Source: Reclinomonas americana ATCC 50394 (lineage: Eukaryota > Jakobida > Jakobea > Jakobida). Taken from it: a stretch of 57,288 bases of DNA. The notes below the pieces were generated by a model. That model did no database searches and was not told where the DNA came from. It was given only the letters and a program-made list of their open reading frames with translations. The position numbers and the translations under genes are program-made. Shown one piece after another: positions 1 through 10,611 of this stretch (positions within the stretch are counted from its first letter, which is position 1; the number at the start of each line of letters is the position of its first letter). The stretch spans positions 1-57,288 of the forward strand of contig PS015014.1 of NCBI GenBank assembly GCA_048213135.1. Direction: 5' to 3'.

Positions 1-398
1 GAAGAGAGAAGAGCGTCACCTCCACGTATGCAGCGAAGAAGAGGCACCTCGATGCAACAGACGCACGCTTTCACGGCTGTGGATGCACTGACCGGACTCG
101 GAGGCGAATCATCCTCGCCCACCAAGTCCGTCGACGATCCCACTCGCCCACCATCGTCGCTCTCATCGGTCAATCGGTGCGCCGCAATGCCCGCACTGGC
201 ACTTGCCGCTCCGTGTCGCAGAGCACGCGACACGGACTTGGCAATGCTCTGCGGATCGATCCTCAGCAATCACATCAATGCAATCATAAAACAAATAGCG
301 CTTGTCCTCACCGCCGTGGCAACTCCATCGTCGGAGGCCGCTGATGATGCCGACGAGGAGACAGCGGTGGTGAGGCCCACTCGCTCCTCCTTGTTGCT
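1..398 (-). CDS. Unidentified protein, two exons of a gene truncated by the window edge and a gap
   Basis: Reading the minus strand, an acceptor (CACAG) beside the gap at 404-423 opens an exon at 398-312 of 29 codons starting SNKEERVGLTTAV. A 63-bp GT-AG intron (311-249) follows. The next exon starts at 248 in the same phase with SIAKSVSRALRHGAASASAG and continues towards the left edge through an acidic, Ser-rich stretch. Both exon boundaries are phase 0, which supports the model. The part seen is Ala/Ser-rich with a basic helix and has no motif I recognise, so no function is given. The start codon lies in or beyond the gap and the 3' end is outside the window. The opposite strand is also open here, but it lacks matching splice sites. 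Confidence 0.45.
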
Positions 399-403
399 CT
401 GTG

Positions 404-423
404 NNNNNNNNNNNNNNNNNNNN
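404..423. other. Assembly gap (20 N)
   Basis: Run of 20 N inside a GT-rich tract (424-437 is GT repeat). A fixed length of 20 suggests unknown true size. It separates the truncated minus-strand gene from the 5' flank of the coiled-coil gene that starts at 707. From 424 to 706 I see only GT-repeat and purine-rich sequence and no convincing gene. Confidence 0.95.
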
Positions 424-706
424 TGTGTGTGTGTGTGAGTACGACATGTGCAGCGGAAAGACACACAGCTTCGAGTGCACACAGGAAGCAGCCGCACAAC
501 CGCGCGTGCAGACACGAGGAGCGAGAGAAGGGGAGGGGAGGGGAGGAGAGAAAGACACGCACCATTGCACCAGACGGGTTACCAGCTTTCCGGACTGGAA
601 ATTCCGCGCGTCACCCTCTTGCATTGCCGTTGCGGACAAAACAAATCGCATCGTTGTTGGAGAAGGAACGGGTCGTGCCTGCGAAATCAACACAACAGCC
701 AGTTAC

Positions 707-3700
707 ATGGAGGACTCGTCCAGCGACAGCAGCGGTGCTGTTGCGATGGCAATGCAGGCGTCGTCCAGCGATTACGTGCCGAGCAGCAAGTCCCACCAGC
801 AGCGCTTGGTGGCGGCGGCGACTGCGGCGGCCGGTAAGGGCTGCGTGCCGGCCCGAACCGCCCTCGGTATGGTGTACGAGAAGGTGCAGCGGTACATCAC
901 CCGCCTGGTGCAGCTCTCCGTCACGCAGAAGGAGCTGGCGCACGCGGTGCCGCCACCGGCCCTCACTCGTGCGGTGAGCTCTCACAACGCGACAATGGGG
1001 TGTTTATTGTTGACCGGAAATCGAGAATCGCCTCATTCTGCTCTCTCTCTCTGTGTGCCACAGAACATGACGGCGGCTGAGGCACGCAACATGCGAGGAT
1101 CGCTCGAGTGGTACATGACGGCGCTGGCCGATGGCGGCGCGTTCGAGGAGCTGAGTCCGTCGTCGTATTCGGCTGCGACACTCTACATGGATCGGGCGAC
1201 GACCAAGGTGCTCGATCGCCTGGCGCAGCTGGGGGAAGTCGATGTGGAGCAGGTGCCGACGCGTGACGGGCGACGCATGACGCTGAGCGAGCTGAGCTCC
1301 GACGAAGCAGTGGCGGCGTTTGAGCGCAGAATCGATGGCCTGCTCGATCTCACGATGAAGAGCATGTGTGAGGTGGTGTGGGGCCTGAAGCGGCGATGCG
1401 CGGAGCTGGAGCGCGACATGTCCAGCATCATCGCCTCGGCCCTGCCGCAAGGCGAGCCGGCCACGATCGGACTCGAAAGGCGAGTGTCGATCGCCGACGA
1501 TCCGAACGGTCAGCGATTTGCGATATCGAAACTGCGGCAAGAGCTGATGGACAAGGACCGCGACATGGCCAAAATGACCAAGCGCATCTCGGAGCTCGAG
1601 TTCATGCTCAACTCGAAAAACACTGGCCTCAAGGCCGTGCGCACGTCGCTGTACAGCCAAGTGGTGCGTATTTTCGGTGCCCTGCAATCGGACATGTATC
1701 GATGCAATACTAATCTAGGCATGCAGGTCGGCCTCAAGGAGCAGTTGTACCAGGCGTGCGATCGACAGGTCGAGTTTGAGCCGGAGGTGTTTGACACATT
1801 CGACTGGATGGGTCTGGTCGAGAAGGTGACGACGCAAGTTGTCGAAGCGGCTGGTATCACCACCGGCTCCTCTGGCGCCCCGTCGGTCGCCTCCTCCGCC
1901 AGCGGTGTGAGACTGCCGGATCGAGAGGCTCTGCTGCAGAACATGCAGGCAATCAGCAACGTTGCCGAGCAGTTCTCGCGTGATCGTGCGGTCATGGCCG
2001 CCAATCACCGCAAGGAGATCGAGTCGCGTGACAGGTTTGTGGTTTTTGACAGGGCTTTTTCCTCTCGCCCTGTTTCTTTTTTGCTTTTGCAGCTGACCTG
2101 GAGCTCGTGTTCTTTTCGCAGCACGATTATCGAGCTGCAGGAGCAAATGGCAGCTCTGGAGAAGGAGCTGGACAGCGCTCGCGAGGCACTGCACAATGAC
2201 GGCCAGCTGTTGTTCCAGGAGTCGAACACGTTCCTCACCGATCGTGGCAGCTCGGTGTTTAGTCTGGTGCCCCCGCCACCGGTGCCAGCCACTGCGGCGC
2301 CGGTTTCCAGCGAGTCTGCGGTGAAGGAGCTCGAAAAGTTGCGCCGGTCTTGCACATGCACGAGGGAGTAACGACGCCAGAGATCTCACCTCCAAATCGA
2401 TGATGACAGGCAACTGAAGGACATGCGCATGCACTACGCCAAGGAACGCGATGCATGGAACAAGAAGGTCGTGTCGCTGGAGGCGAAGCTCTCCGGCTTC
2501 GACAAGGAGAAGCAGTCGGAGGTGCGACGTGCCCGCGAGACCGAGTACGCCAAGCGATTCGAGGTGCAGGTGGAGGCCGAGCGCACCAAACGCTCTCTCA
2601 CCGCCGAACTCGAGGCTCTGAAGAAAGAGAAGGCGCTGGAGGAGCAGCGCTTCAGGATCGAGCTGGAGTCGCTGCAAAAGCGCGTGGATGTCGATCGCCG
2701 TGCAGCGATGCTCAACTTCCGCTCCGAGTTCGACTCGCTGTTGGCCAATCACGACCGCGAGCGACAAGGTTTGTGCGCAAAGACGGATTGTTGTCGCTAG
2801 CGTACAATAGCTGACGATGGCAATTCTCATACCTCAGAGATTGAGTCCAAGCAAGAGGCGGTGATTGCTGAGCTGCGACAGACGATCTCCACCATGCAGT
2901 CATCGGTGCGGTGTTCTCTCTCTCGTCTCTTCATGGAAGTTGTAGTCTGACCCTTGGTTTCCCGCAATAGGACGCACAATCCATGTTGCTCGGTGTCGCC
3001 GAGTCGCTGGCGGAGGGCGCCGACAATCCCAGCTCGCCCGCTGATCCGCTCAAGTCGGGCGCCGATTCCAGCGCGCCATCGCGAGGCAGGAGAAGTGTGC
3101 CTGCCGTACGCATGAGCCAAGGCTCCATTTTCTCCACTGCACCACCGAGCCAGCGCACCAGCCGCTCACACTCGCGCACGAATTCAATCGACTCGACTGC
3201 CACCACGGAACGACAGCCGTTGCGTCTGCCTCCGATCGCCGCCCGCCTCACGCTCATCAAGTTCCCCGTCGCTCATTTATCCGATCCACTTTTCCCCCAC
3301 AGAATGGCGGCAGCGTGGTTGGAGTACCGCCTCACTCATCTGGTGGAAAAGTACAACACACTCCGACGAGAGCACGAGGAGCTCCGTTTGGGTGTGCGAC
3401 AGTTTGTCGACGATTTCGAACAGCGTGTGGCTGCGGCGACCGCAGCACAGCAGCTGAAGGACGAATCAGAGGCTGCAGCGGAGGCGGCGCAAAAGTCACG
3501 CAACAAGAGCACGGTTCCGCGCGAGACAAAGGAGCCGACGTTGGATATGAACGACGTGTTCCCCGATGGTGCTGCCTCGGTGGAACCGTTGTTGTCGGTG
3601 CTCAGCGCACTACGAGCGCGTGTGCTGGCGTACACGTGCGTGGGTGAGCGGTACCCGGAGGAGCCGCCAGCCACGCTGGCCGCACCCGAGCTCCCCGCAC

Positions 3701-5008
3701 CTCCTGGACCGCCGGCCGGTCACGGACGACGAAGCGGCCGTCGTGGAACGAATGTCTCACTGATGTTGGTGGAGGACAAGGTCTGCGTCGCACTTGTGCA
3801 CCTTGCGCTTCTCGATCGCCACAGGACTTACCTTCCAGCTACAACAGGATTCACCAGTGGAGAGCCCACAAGAGAGTCCAGTCAACGCAGTGTCAGAACC
3901 CACGGCTCCCAAGTCCAAGTTGAGTCCGCACATTACTGAATTCCCGAATTCTCTCCAACTCACTCGCTTACTCTTGTACTCCCCCTCCAGGCCTGAAGAT
4001 GAGGACAAGGCGCCTCGCAAACCGCGTGTGGGACCCGATGGCGTGCCGGCGTATGCCGTCATGACACGCAGCACCAAGGTTCGCACTGCTACCCGTGCAT
4101 GTAACTGGCAGTGTGATTTATATGCTCACGAGCTTGCGTGCTTGTCAATCAGTTGCGCACGGGTGCCGAGCAGCCACCACCCAACACCAACACCAACATG
4201 TTCCGACTCGACACCACTGGAGCACCGGTGGCCCGACTGGCGAGCATTGACTCGCCGCTCACCGACGACGAATCGCAGCCTCTGTCGCGCAAGGCATCCG
4301 GTTCCAACGGACAGTCGTTGTGGCGCACTGGTTCGGATCGCGAGAGTGTGTCGGCCTTTGGTGTGGCGCAGGCCACAGTGGCGACGGCGGTGGCAGCCTC
4401 CACCTTTGCCAGTGCTGTCAATGCCAGACGGCTCCAGTCGGCCACTCCGTCGCAGAGCTCTTCCACGACTCCCACGACAACGGCGTCGACGACGACGACA
4501 ACGACCACAACTGTGCAGCGCAGTGTCTCGGAACCAACATCGCCGCGCTCGACACTTGTGTCGGCCATTGCAGAGATCCCCAAGTGAGTCTCATGTTATC
4601 CTTGCCTGCTATGACGACGATCATTTGACGCTCACCGTGCACGTGTGTGGTCTCGGCAGTGCGCTCATGTCTGCGATCAATGCCTCCACGCGAGCGGTGC
4701 TGTTTGGACGTGGACGCAGTGGGTCATCGTCCACTGGCTCAACTCCCGTGCCGACTGCCACGATAGCGTCGGCCGCCTCACCGACCGTGACCAGCACGAG
4801 CGACATTGTCGCCGCCGGTATGCGGGCACGTGGCTCCTCGTTCGGCAACGGCAGTGTTCTGCCTCTTGTGGGCGGTGAAAGTATCGGCACACTGCGACGG
4901 ACAAGCAACGAGCAACAGCAACTGGCCGTTGTGACGATGGAGGAAGCCCCACGGCCGGCAGGGCTGCCTGCCGCCCGTTCTCGACCGACGTCGGGAACCA
5001 GAAAATAA
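707..5008 (+). CDS. Coiled-coil protein with a low-complexity Ser/Thr-rich C-terminus, unknown function
   Basis: Starts at the ATG at 707 (MEDSSSDSSG). Exons joined by eye include 707-973, 1064 onward, and segments after introns near 1660-1725, 2036-2120, 2352-2387, 2770-2838 and others. The middle (about 1500-2780) is long charged heptad-like helix (for example SKLRQELMDKDRDMAKMTKR), typical of a coiled coil. A further helical part near 3300-3520 (LEYRLTHLVEKYNTLRREHE) follows a Ser/Pro/Arg-rich linker. The C-terminal third (4140-5000) is low complexity, with a run of threonines near 4490-4515 and Ser/Thr/Ala-rich tails, ending RPTSGTRK and a stop at 5006-5008. No catalytic motif or membrane segment is visible. 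A cytoskeletal or ciliary structural role is possible but only inferred from the coiled coil. Confidence 0.6.
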
Positions 5009-5165
5009 CTTGTGCTTTTTCTTTCTTTTTCTCTGTCTCGTTTTCCCTGTATGTGCTGTTAATGCTGCAGTGAGGTAGCGCTATAGTGGCAGGTGGTGCC
5101 CGTAAAGTTTTGCTTGGGTTTTCTTGAAAAAAAGTCCGCTGCGTCCTCATCTCTTCCTGTACTGC

Positions 5166-8156
5166 ATGGCAGCAGCCACGGTTGAGTTGTCTCACTCACA
5201 TCGCACGCCCGTTCCAGAGTGCCTCACCTGAACTCTGTGATGTGTGCAGGATGTGGAGCTGCGTGATCTGCGGCTCGCCGAGTCGAGTCGCAGTGCCGAC
5301 ACTGATGACACCGACGAAGTGGTGTCGCCGAGTGCAGCCGAGGACGAGCTGCTTCCACGTCGCACCGGGGACGAAGTGGAGAGAATAGAACACGCAAGTG
5401 GCGGTGGCGATCGCAATGCGTCGTCGTCCAAGGAGTTGTGTTCAGATGTGTGTGTGTGTGCATTGTGTGGCAGGTGTTGATCGTATGTGGTGATGCAGAC
5501 AAGCACAGCAGGCAGAGGCATCGCAGCGCTTCTCGTCCAAGTGGGCGCTCTTCTTCTCGGTGTTGGGAGTGCGTACACTGTCGATCTGTTTTGTCATGCA
5601 TCTGTCTGTGTGTCGCGCTGACTCAACTGGTGCGATGCAGAGTGCTGTGGGGTGAGAGGCCCGCATGCAGCTTGTTTCCGATCACTCTGTCGCTCTCTCA
5701 CTCGCTCACTGTGCTTTCTTGTTTCGTCCAGCACCGGGAACTTGTGGAGGTGCGATTGTCTGTTGTGCACTCTGTTGTTCGAGCCCTGCCTGACTCGATC
5801 TGCTTTGCAGATTTCCGCGCATCGTCGCCGCCAATGGAGGCAACGGCGCGCTCTTCTGGCTCATCATCTGGAACGTCTTTCTCTTCCTCTGGGCCATTCC
5901 GTTGGTGCGGGCACACGCTTGTGACGAGACCACACTTCACACTGAAGACTCATTCTCTTGTTCTGCGCCGCAGATTCTTGTCGAATATGGTGCAGGCAGA
6001 CAGTTGCGTGCCCATCGATGCAGTGATGTCGTGTGTGTTGAGCATGACCTGATTCTTCCACACGAACTCCACAGAGCACGGAAAGGAGCAGTTCGTTGCA
6101 GGGGAATGGTGGCGTTGTGCACCGTCACGCTCAATGCTCATGTCGCGTGTCACAGGTGGGCGTGTTTTCGCACTTTGTCGGCGATCGATATCGGTGGATG
6201 GGCTGGTACATTGTTCTCACCAATGTGGTGATTATGGTTCGCCGAGTTTTCTCTCTCCTCCCTCGTCGCTGGGCGATTTACCTTCATTTTTCTGGCGTAG
6301 GCCTACTACGGCACACTTACAGGTTGCTTGATGTTACCCCTGGACGTCATCTGCGGTCGCCACTCACTGTTGCACGTGCCGCAGGATGGTGCATCTACTA
6401 CTCGGCCGTGTACATTTTCGTGCCGTTGCCCGAGTCGATCGACGATGCCTCCGTACAGTTCAGCAACTTTCTCGACTCACCATGGCCCGTCGTCCTCAAT
6501 CTGGTCGTGCTGCTCCTGGGTCTGCTGTGCTGCTGGAAGGGAGTCAAAACCATTGAGCTGGTACTCGCGCATCGACGTCGTTTCATGCACAGGAGGGAAT
6601 CGATCTCACTGCGCTGCATCGTCGCAGGTCAATCTGGTGCTCGTACCTGTGCTGCTGCTCATCATGGTGGGCCTCACCCTCCGCACTATCTTCATGAGTG
6701 TCGACGGCATTGCGTATCTGTTCTCGCCCGATCCAAGTTGCGTCGTGCTTTGCCACGGCACGTGAATGTTGTTGTGGCGCGCGCACCGACGAGCTGTGTG
6801 GGCGTGCAGGTGTGCTGATCGATCCCAGAGCGTATTTAGAGGCGCTGGCACAAATGACGTTTGACACGTCGGCTGGAACAGTGAGTTGCAAGCGCAAGCG
6901 CATATGCCAACTCGTTTTCTCACCTCGCACATCCACGACCGTCGCGTAGGGTGTGCTCATGACCTACGCCACGTATTTCAACGAGCAGGACTCGGTCAGC
7001 GGGTGCGTTCTGCTGTTGCTGCCACAATGCCGGAAGAAATCACAGTCACTCATTCACTAACTAGGCTTTCGTGGTTGACACCAATCGGTAATAATGTGGT
7101 GTCGCTGCTGGCGGCACTGACCATGTTCTCTGCTGGCTTCGCCGTACTCGGTCAGAATGGGCTGGACCGCGCCGCGGTGATTGCCCAGATGAAGGAGAGT
7201 GGTGTGGCCGGCACCGGCCTCGTCTTTCACTTTGTGCCGCAGCTCTTCTCGCAGATGCCCTTTGGCCGCCCTATTGGTGCGCGCATGTGTGTGTGTGCGT
7301 CGCTACTAGATTGCGCACTGACCTGCATTTCTTGTGGTAGCCGTCGTGTTCTTTGTGGCACTGAGCTTCGCAGCCTTTAGTTCGTACATTGCCGGTATCA
7401 TTGTGCCGCTCAAGGTCGGCTTCGATATGGGTGTGTCGCGCGGTCGAGTGGTCTTGATTGTCGGTGCCATTCTGCTGGTCTTTTCGCTGCCGAGCTCGTT
7501 CAGTGTCTCGTTCCTGGCCAATCAGGTGCGCTTACTTGCAATGGGGCCAAGGAACGCAGCTGACGCTGACCATCCTCCTCTAGGACAACACATGGGGCGT
7601 TGGTGAGATCCTGTGTGGCATCTTTGTGGCCTGGTTGGCAGTCGGCGGACCGGGTGGCGTGCGCCAGTTCCGCGAGACTGTGATCAATGTGGCAGCGTCG
7701 GATCGCGTCGGTCGCTGGTTCGATTTCATCATTCGCTTTGTGGTGCCGATCGAGACCGTCATTCTGTTTCTCGCGTACACCATTCAGGTGCGCTGCGCAC
7801 CGCACCACGCTTCCTTGTGACAGTATGCTGTTATTTTTCACACTCGCCACCACAGATGGCACTGGAAGACAACTGGTGGGATCCGTGGGCTGTCGAGTCG
7901 CTGGCCACCTGCTTGATCCAGTGGATCATTGGTGAGTCTCACTTAACCTCCCGCGATCGCCCGTGTGTGTCACTCAAGAAGCGATGCATGACGGGCAGGA
8001 TTCGGTGTGTGCTTTGTAGCACAGTGGATGTACTCGCGCAAACATCCGACGAGAGCCGCCGCTCGGCACGATGCGGTGGGCAGTCTGTCGTATGAGCGCG
8101 GGACGGAGCTGCAAGACAGGAGACACGACGAAGAGGGCGATGCCAACATAACATGA
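5166..8156 (+). CDS. Neurotransmitter:sodium symporter (SNF/SLC6-LeuT) family transporter
   Basis: Sodium-coupled uptake carrier of the LeuT fold, expected in the plasma or an internal membrane; substrate (amino acid or amine) not predictable. A 15-nt first exon (MAAAT, 5166-5180) is spliced to an acidic cytoplasmic N-terminus (DVELRDLRLAESS). The TM1 signature is assembled from four exons: KWALFFSVLG, SAVG on an 11-nt exon (5641-5651), TGNLWR on an 18-nt exon (5732-5749), then FPRIVAANGGNGALFWL. This matches the family's GSAVGLGNVWRFP...NGGGAF pattern, including unwound TM1. TM3 reads RYRWMGWYIVLTNVVIMAYYG followed by GWCIYY, another family hallmark. Later segments (DTSAGTGVLMTYATYF, near 6870-6990, then GNNVVSLLAALTMFSAGFAVLG) match the TM6-TM7 region. 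About 12 hydrophobic segments; ends SYERGTELQDRRHDEEGDANIT. More like microbial NSS proteins than animal SLC6, since no long glycosylated loop is seen. Confidence 0.85.
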
Positions 8157-8246
8157 CGGGATTCACATAACATAAAAAGCGAATCCCCGCACCCTTTTTC
8201 CCCTTTTCTCTCCACTTACTCTCGCAAAACAACCACAAAAAAACAA

Positions 8247-9432
8247 TCACCGCCTGCTGCCGTGCGAAATCTGATACCGCTGCAGCAGTGCCTCCGCCAT
8301 CTCACGGTGGTCAAACGCAAAGTCCACTGAGTCGAGTCCTTCCCGAGTCAGCGGAATCCAGCGGTAACCCATGGCCTACACACGCATGTGAGCATGTGGG
8401 AACTGGCCTTGAGAGGGAAAAATGGGACATCGGACGCAACATCGTCGCCGGGGCACAACGACGCAAAGCTCCTGACCTCCACGTGGTAGCAAATGGAGAC
8501 CTGCGCAGCGCACCGTGAGAAAAACAATACAAGCAGTACACGCTGGCGGACAGACGCACCACATGCTTCCTCTTGTCGCGTGACGGGTGCCCGAAAACAC
8601 CGACCACAGTCGGATTGCTGCCGACCAAATTCGTCTCCTCGTGCAACTCGCGCAGAACCGCATGCACCGGATCCTCGCCGTACTCCACATACCCGCCTGC
8701 GGCAAGGGCGACAAATTTATAAGTCCCAGAGAATCAAAAGAGTTAGCTCCTGACTAAAAAGCACAAACACACCGGGCAATGCGAGGACTCCGCGGAATGG
8801 ATCACGTCCACGAACTATCAACAGCAACTGCGGCTCGCACGACTCGTCGTCGCCGGTACGCACCACTCCCGCATCGACCTGCACACACAAACACCGGTGT
8901 CAGTCTGTGTGAGCCTTCTTTTCTCGCATTTCGCGGCGATGAGAAGTTTTCACGAAACTGTCAGTGCGGGGTTCCGGAACACGGGCTCATGTGGCGGCAG
9001 TGGCGGGTACTCGTGACGTGGTGGCAGCACGAGCACAGTCTGTGCTGGTGTCGCCACTGGTGCAGTAGCAGCAGCAGCAGTGGCGGTTGAGGTACCATCG
9101 TCAGCAGTGGCGGCGGGAACGGCCACTGGTGCAGTGGAGTCGCCTGGCGATGACGATGTGGTGCGCACTGATGATGACGATCGATCATCCTCATCGTCAT
9201 CGTCAGTGTCATCAGTGTCATCGACGACATCGTGCACGCGCAAGTCATCGTCGGCAAACGCAGCGCGCTTGCTGTGCTGCAGCATCATCGCCGAAAATGG
9301 CATCAGTGGTGGCGGCGGCGGGGGTGTCGCGGGGGCTGCAGTTGCGATTGTCGCGGGCTGGCTGCTGGGGCCAGTAGTGGAGAGGGCCAGTGACGGGGGG
9401 AGGACAACAACAAAGTCCGCGTCGCTCACCAT
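8247..9432 (-). CDS. Nudix hydrolase with a long acidic/Pro-rich N-terminal extension
   Basis: Hydrolyses a nucleoside diphosphate linked to another moiety; the substrate is not fixed, but the C-terminal half resembles ADP-ribose pyrophosphatase-type proteins. The complete Nudix box GX5EX7REUXEEXGU is present as GYVEYGEDPVHAVLRELHEE (near 8625-8690), directly after the exon ending RGVLALPG. Downstream HVVSICYHVEV, PGDDAMGYRWIPL and FAFDHREMAEALL follow family order. Start ATG at 9432 gives about 160 residues before the Nudix fold: Pro/Ala-rich, then an Asp/Ser-rich stretch (DDTDDTDDDDEDD near 9190-9235), which is not typical. Introns inferred near 8947-8881, 8775-8698, 8570-8510 and 8465-8400. 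The last of these avoids an in-frame stop. Start lies 93 bp from that of RLP24 on the opposite strand; 3' end converges on the transporter, 90 bp apart. Confidence 0.85.
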
Positions 9433-9525
9433 CGCACACGAAACGCAGAATGAAGGATGACAGAAGGTCGCGACTCGCGGTGATCGGAGTCCGACGATTG
9501 TCTTTGTTGTTGTGTGTGTGTCGCG
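9433..9525. promoter_or_regulatory. Probable bidirectional promoter, Nudix/RLP24
   Basis: 93 bp between divergent start codons, with a GT-rich stretch (about 9499-9520) before the RLP24 ATG. Inferred from spacing. Confidence 0.45.
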
Positions 9526-10529
9526 ATGCGGCTTGAGAAGTGCTACTTTTGCGGGTCCACCGTGTACCCGGGTCACGGCATGACCTTTGTGCGCAACGAC
9601 TGCAAGGTGTGTGTGAGCGCGCGGCGAGAATGGCACAGACGCAGACAGACAGACACTGTTGATGGAGATCGTGTGCATGCGCGTGCGTGATACGCATGCA
9701 CCTGCACCGAGTTGAAGATGGCGGTGGTGGGAGGGCAGGATGGCAGGCAGCGAGTGTGTGGGCGTGCGTGTGTTGTGTGTACATGTGCACATTCACATCA
9801 CCCGCCAACTCACGCACACACACTTATTTGTGGAGGAGACTCGCTTGTGCTCGCTGCTGCTGTTGGTGGGAGGTCCCTTATACATATGCCTGGCGCACAG
9901 ATTTTCCACTTTTGCCGGTCCAAGTGCCACAAGAACTTCAAGATGAAGCGCAATCCACGCAAGCTGCGCTGGACCAAGGTGTTCCGCAAGGCCGCTGGCA
10001 AGGAGTTGGCTCTTGTTGCGTCCCGCTCTCACTCTCTCGTTCCTTGTGTTCTTCAAGGGCCGCCATCTTATGCGCGCGCGTGTGTGTGTATCAGGACACG
10101 ACTTTCGAGTTTGAGAAGCGGCGACACAGACCGGTCAAGTACAGCCGACAGCTGGTGAGCGACACGATCAAGGCGATGAAGCGTATCCAGGAGATCAGAA
10201 CACGACGCGAGCGCGCCTTTATGGAGAAGCGCTTCCGCGCGGCCGAGAAGCAGCAAAAGCGACAGACGCTGCAGGATATCGCCAAGCACGTCAACCTCAT
10301 CCCCTCGCGCACACTGCGCGAGCGTGCCCGCATGCGCGTGCGCGCGCTTCTGGCCAAGCGCACAGACGCGGAGATGGCCGAGGGCGGTGCGGGCGGTGCG
10401 TCGGGAAGCGGAGCCGAAGGCGACGCTGCGGCGTTCATGGACTTTGAGAGCGACGGCGACGACGATGATGATGAGGATGAGGAGGGTGAGGATGAGGACG
10501 ATGGTGTGGAAATGGTAGAGGTTGAATGA
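9526..10529 (+). CDS. RLP24: Ribosome biogenesis protein RLP24 (RSL24D1; L24e-like)
   Basis: Nucleolar/pre-60S assembly factor that occupies the eL24 site until it is exchanged for ribosomal eL24 in the cytoplasm, in yeast by the AAA ATPase Drg1. Three exons: 9526-9606 ([19 protein letters not shown]), 9901-10005 ([20 protein letters not shown]) and 10095-10529 ([15 protein letters not shown]). The paired CX2C knuckles (CYFC and the later FC...KC) form the L24e zinc-binding site. RLP24-specific features, rather than eL24, are the MRLEKCYFC start, the [16 protein letters not shown] segment and an extended C-terminal helix ([17 protein letters not shown]) ending in an acidic tail. The long acidic end ([14 protein letters not shown]) is larger than usual. 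The second donor (GGAG/GTTGGC) is a guess; an alternative would add a few residues. Confidence 0.93.
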
Positions 10530-10611
10530 AAGCCTCTGCGATGTTGTTGTCACCGCGCGAAGATCCAAGGAATTTTCTCACGTTTTGCGAAAAAAAACTT
10601 GTGTGCGCGCA

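Noticed and set aside
1715-2830. Minus-strand open frame of 371 codons opposite the first coiled-coil gene
   Set aside because: It is the mirror of the Glu/Leu/Lys-rich coiled coil, giving a Leu/His/Arg-rich product, and has no splice or start context.
5166-8156. Bacterial contamination or very recent transfer of the symporter
   Set aside because: It has many spliceosomal introns, including inside the conserved TM1 motif, and base use like its neighbours.
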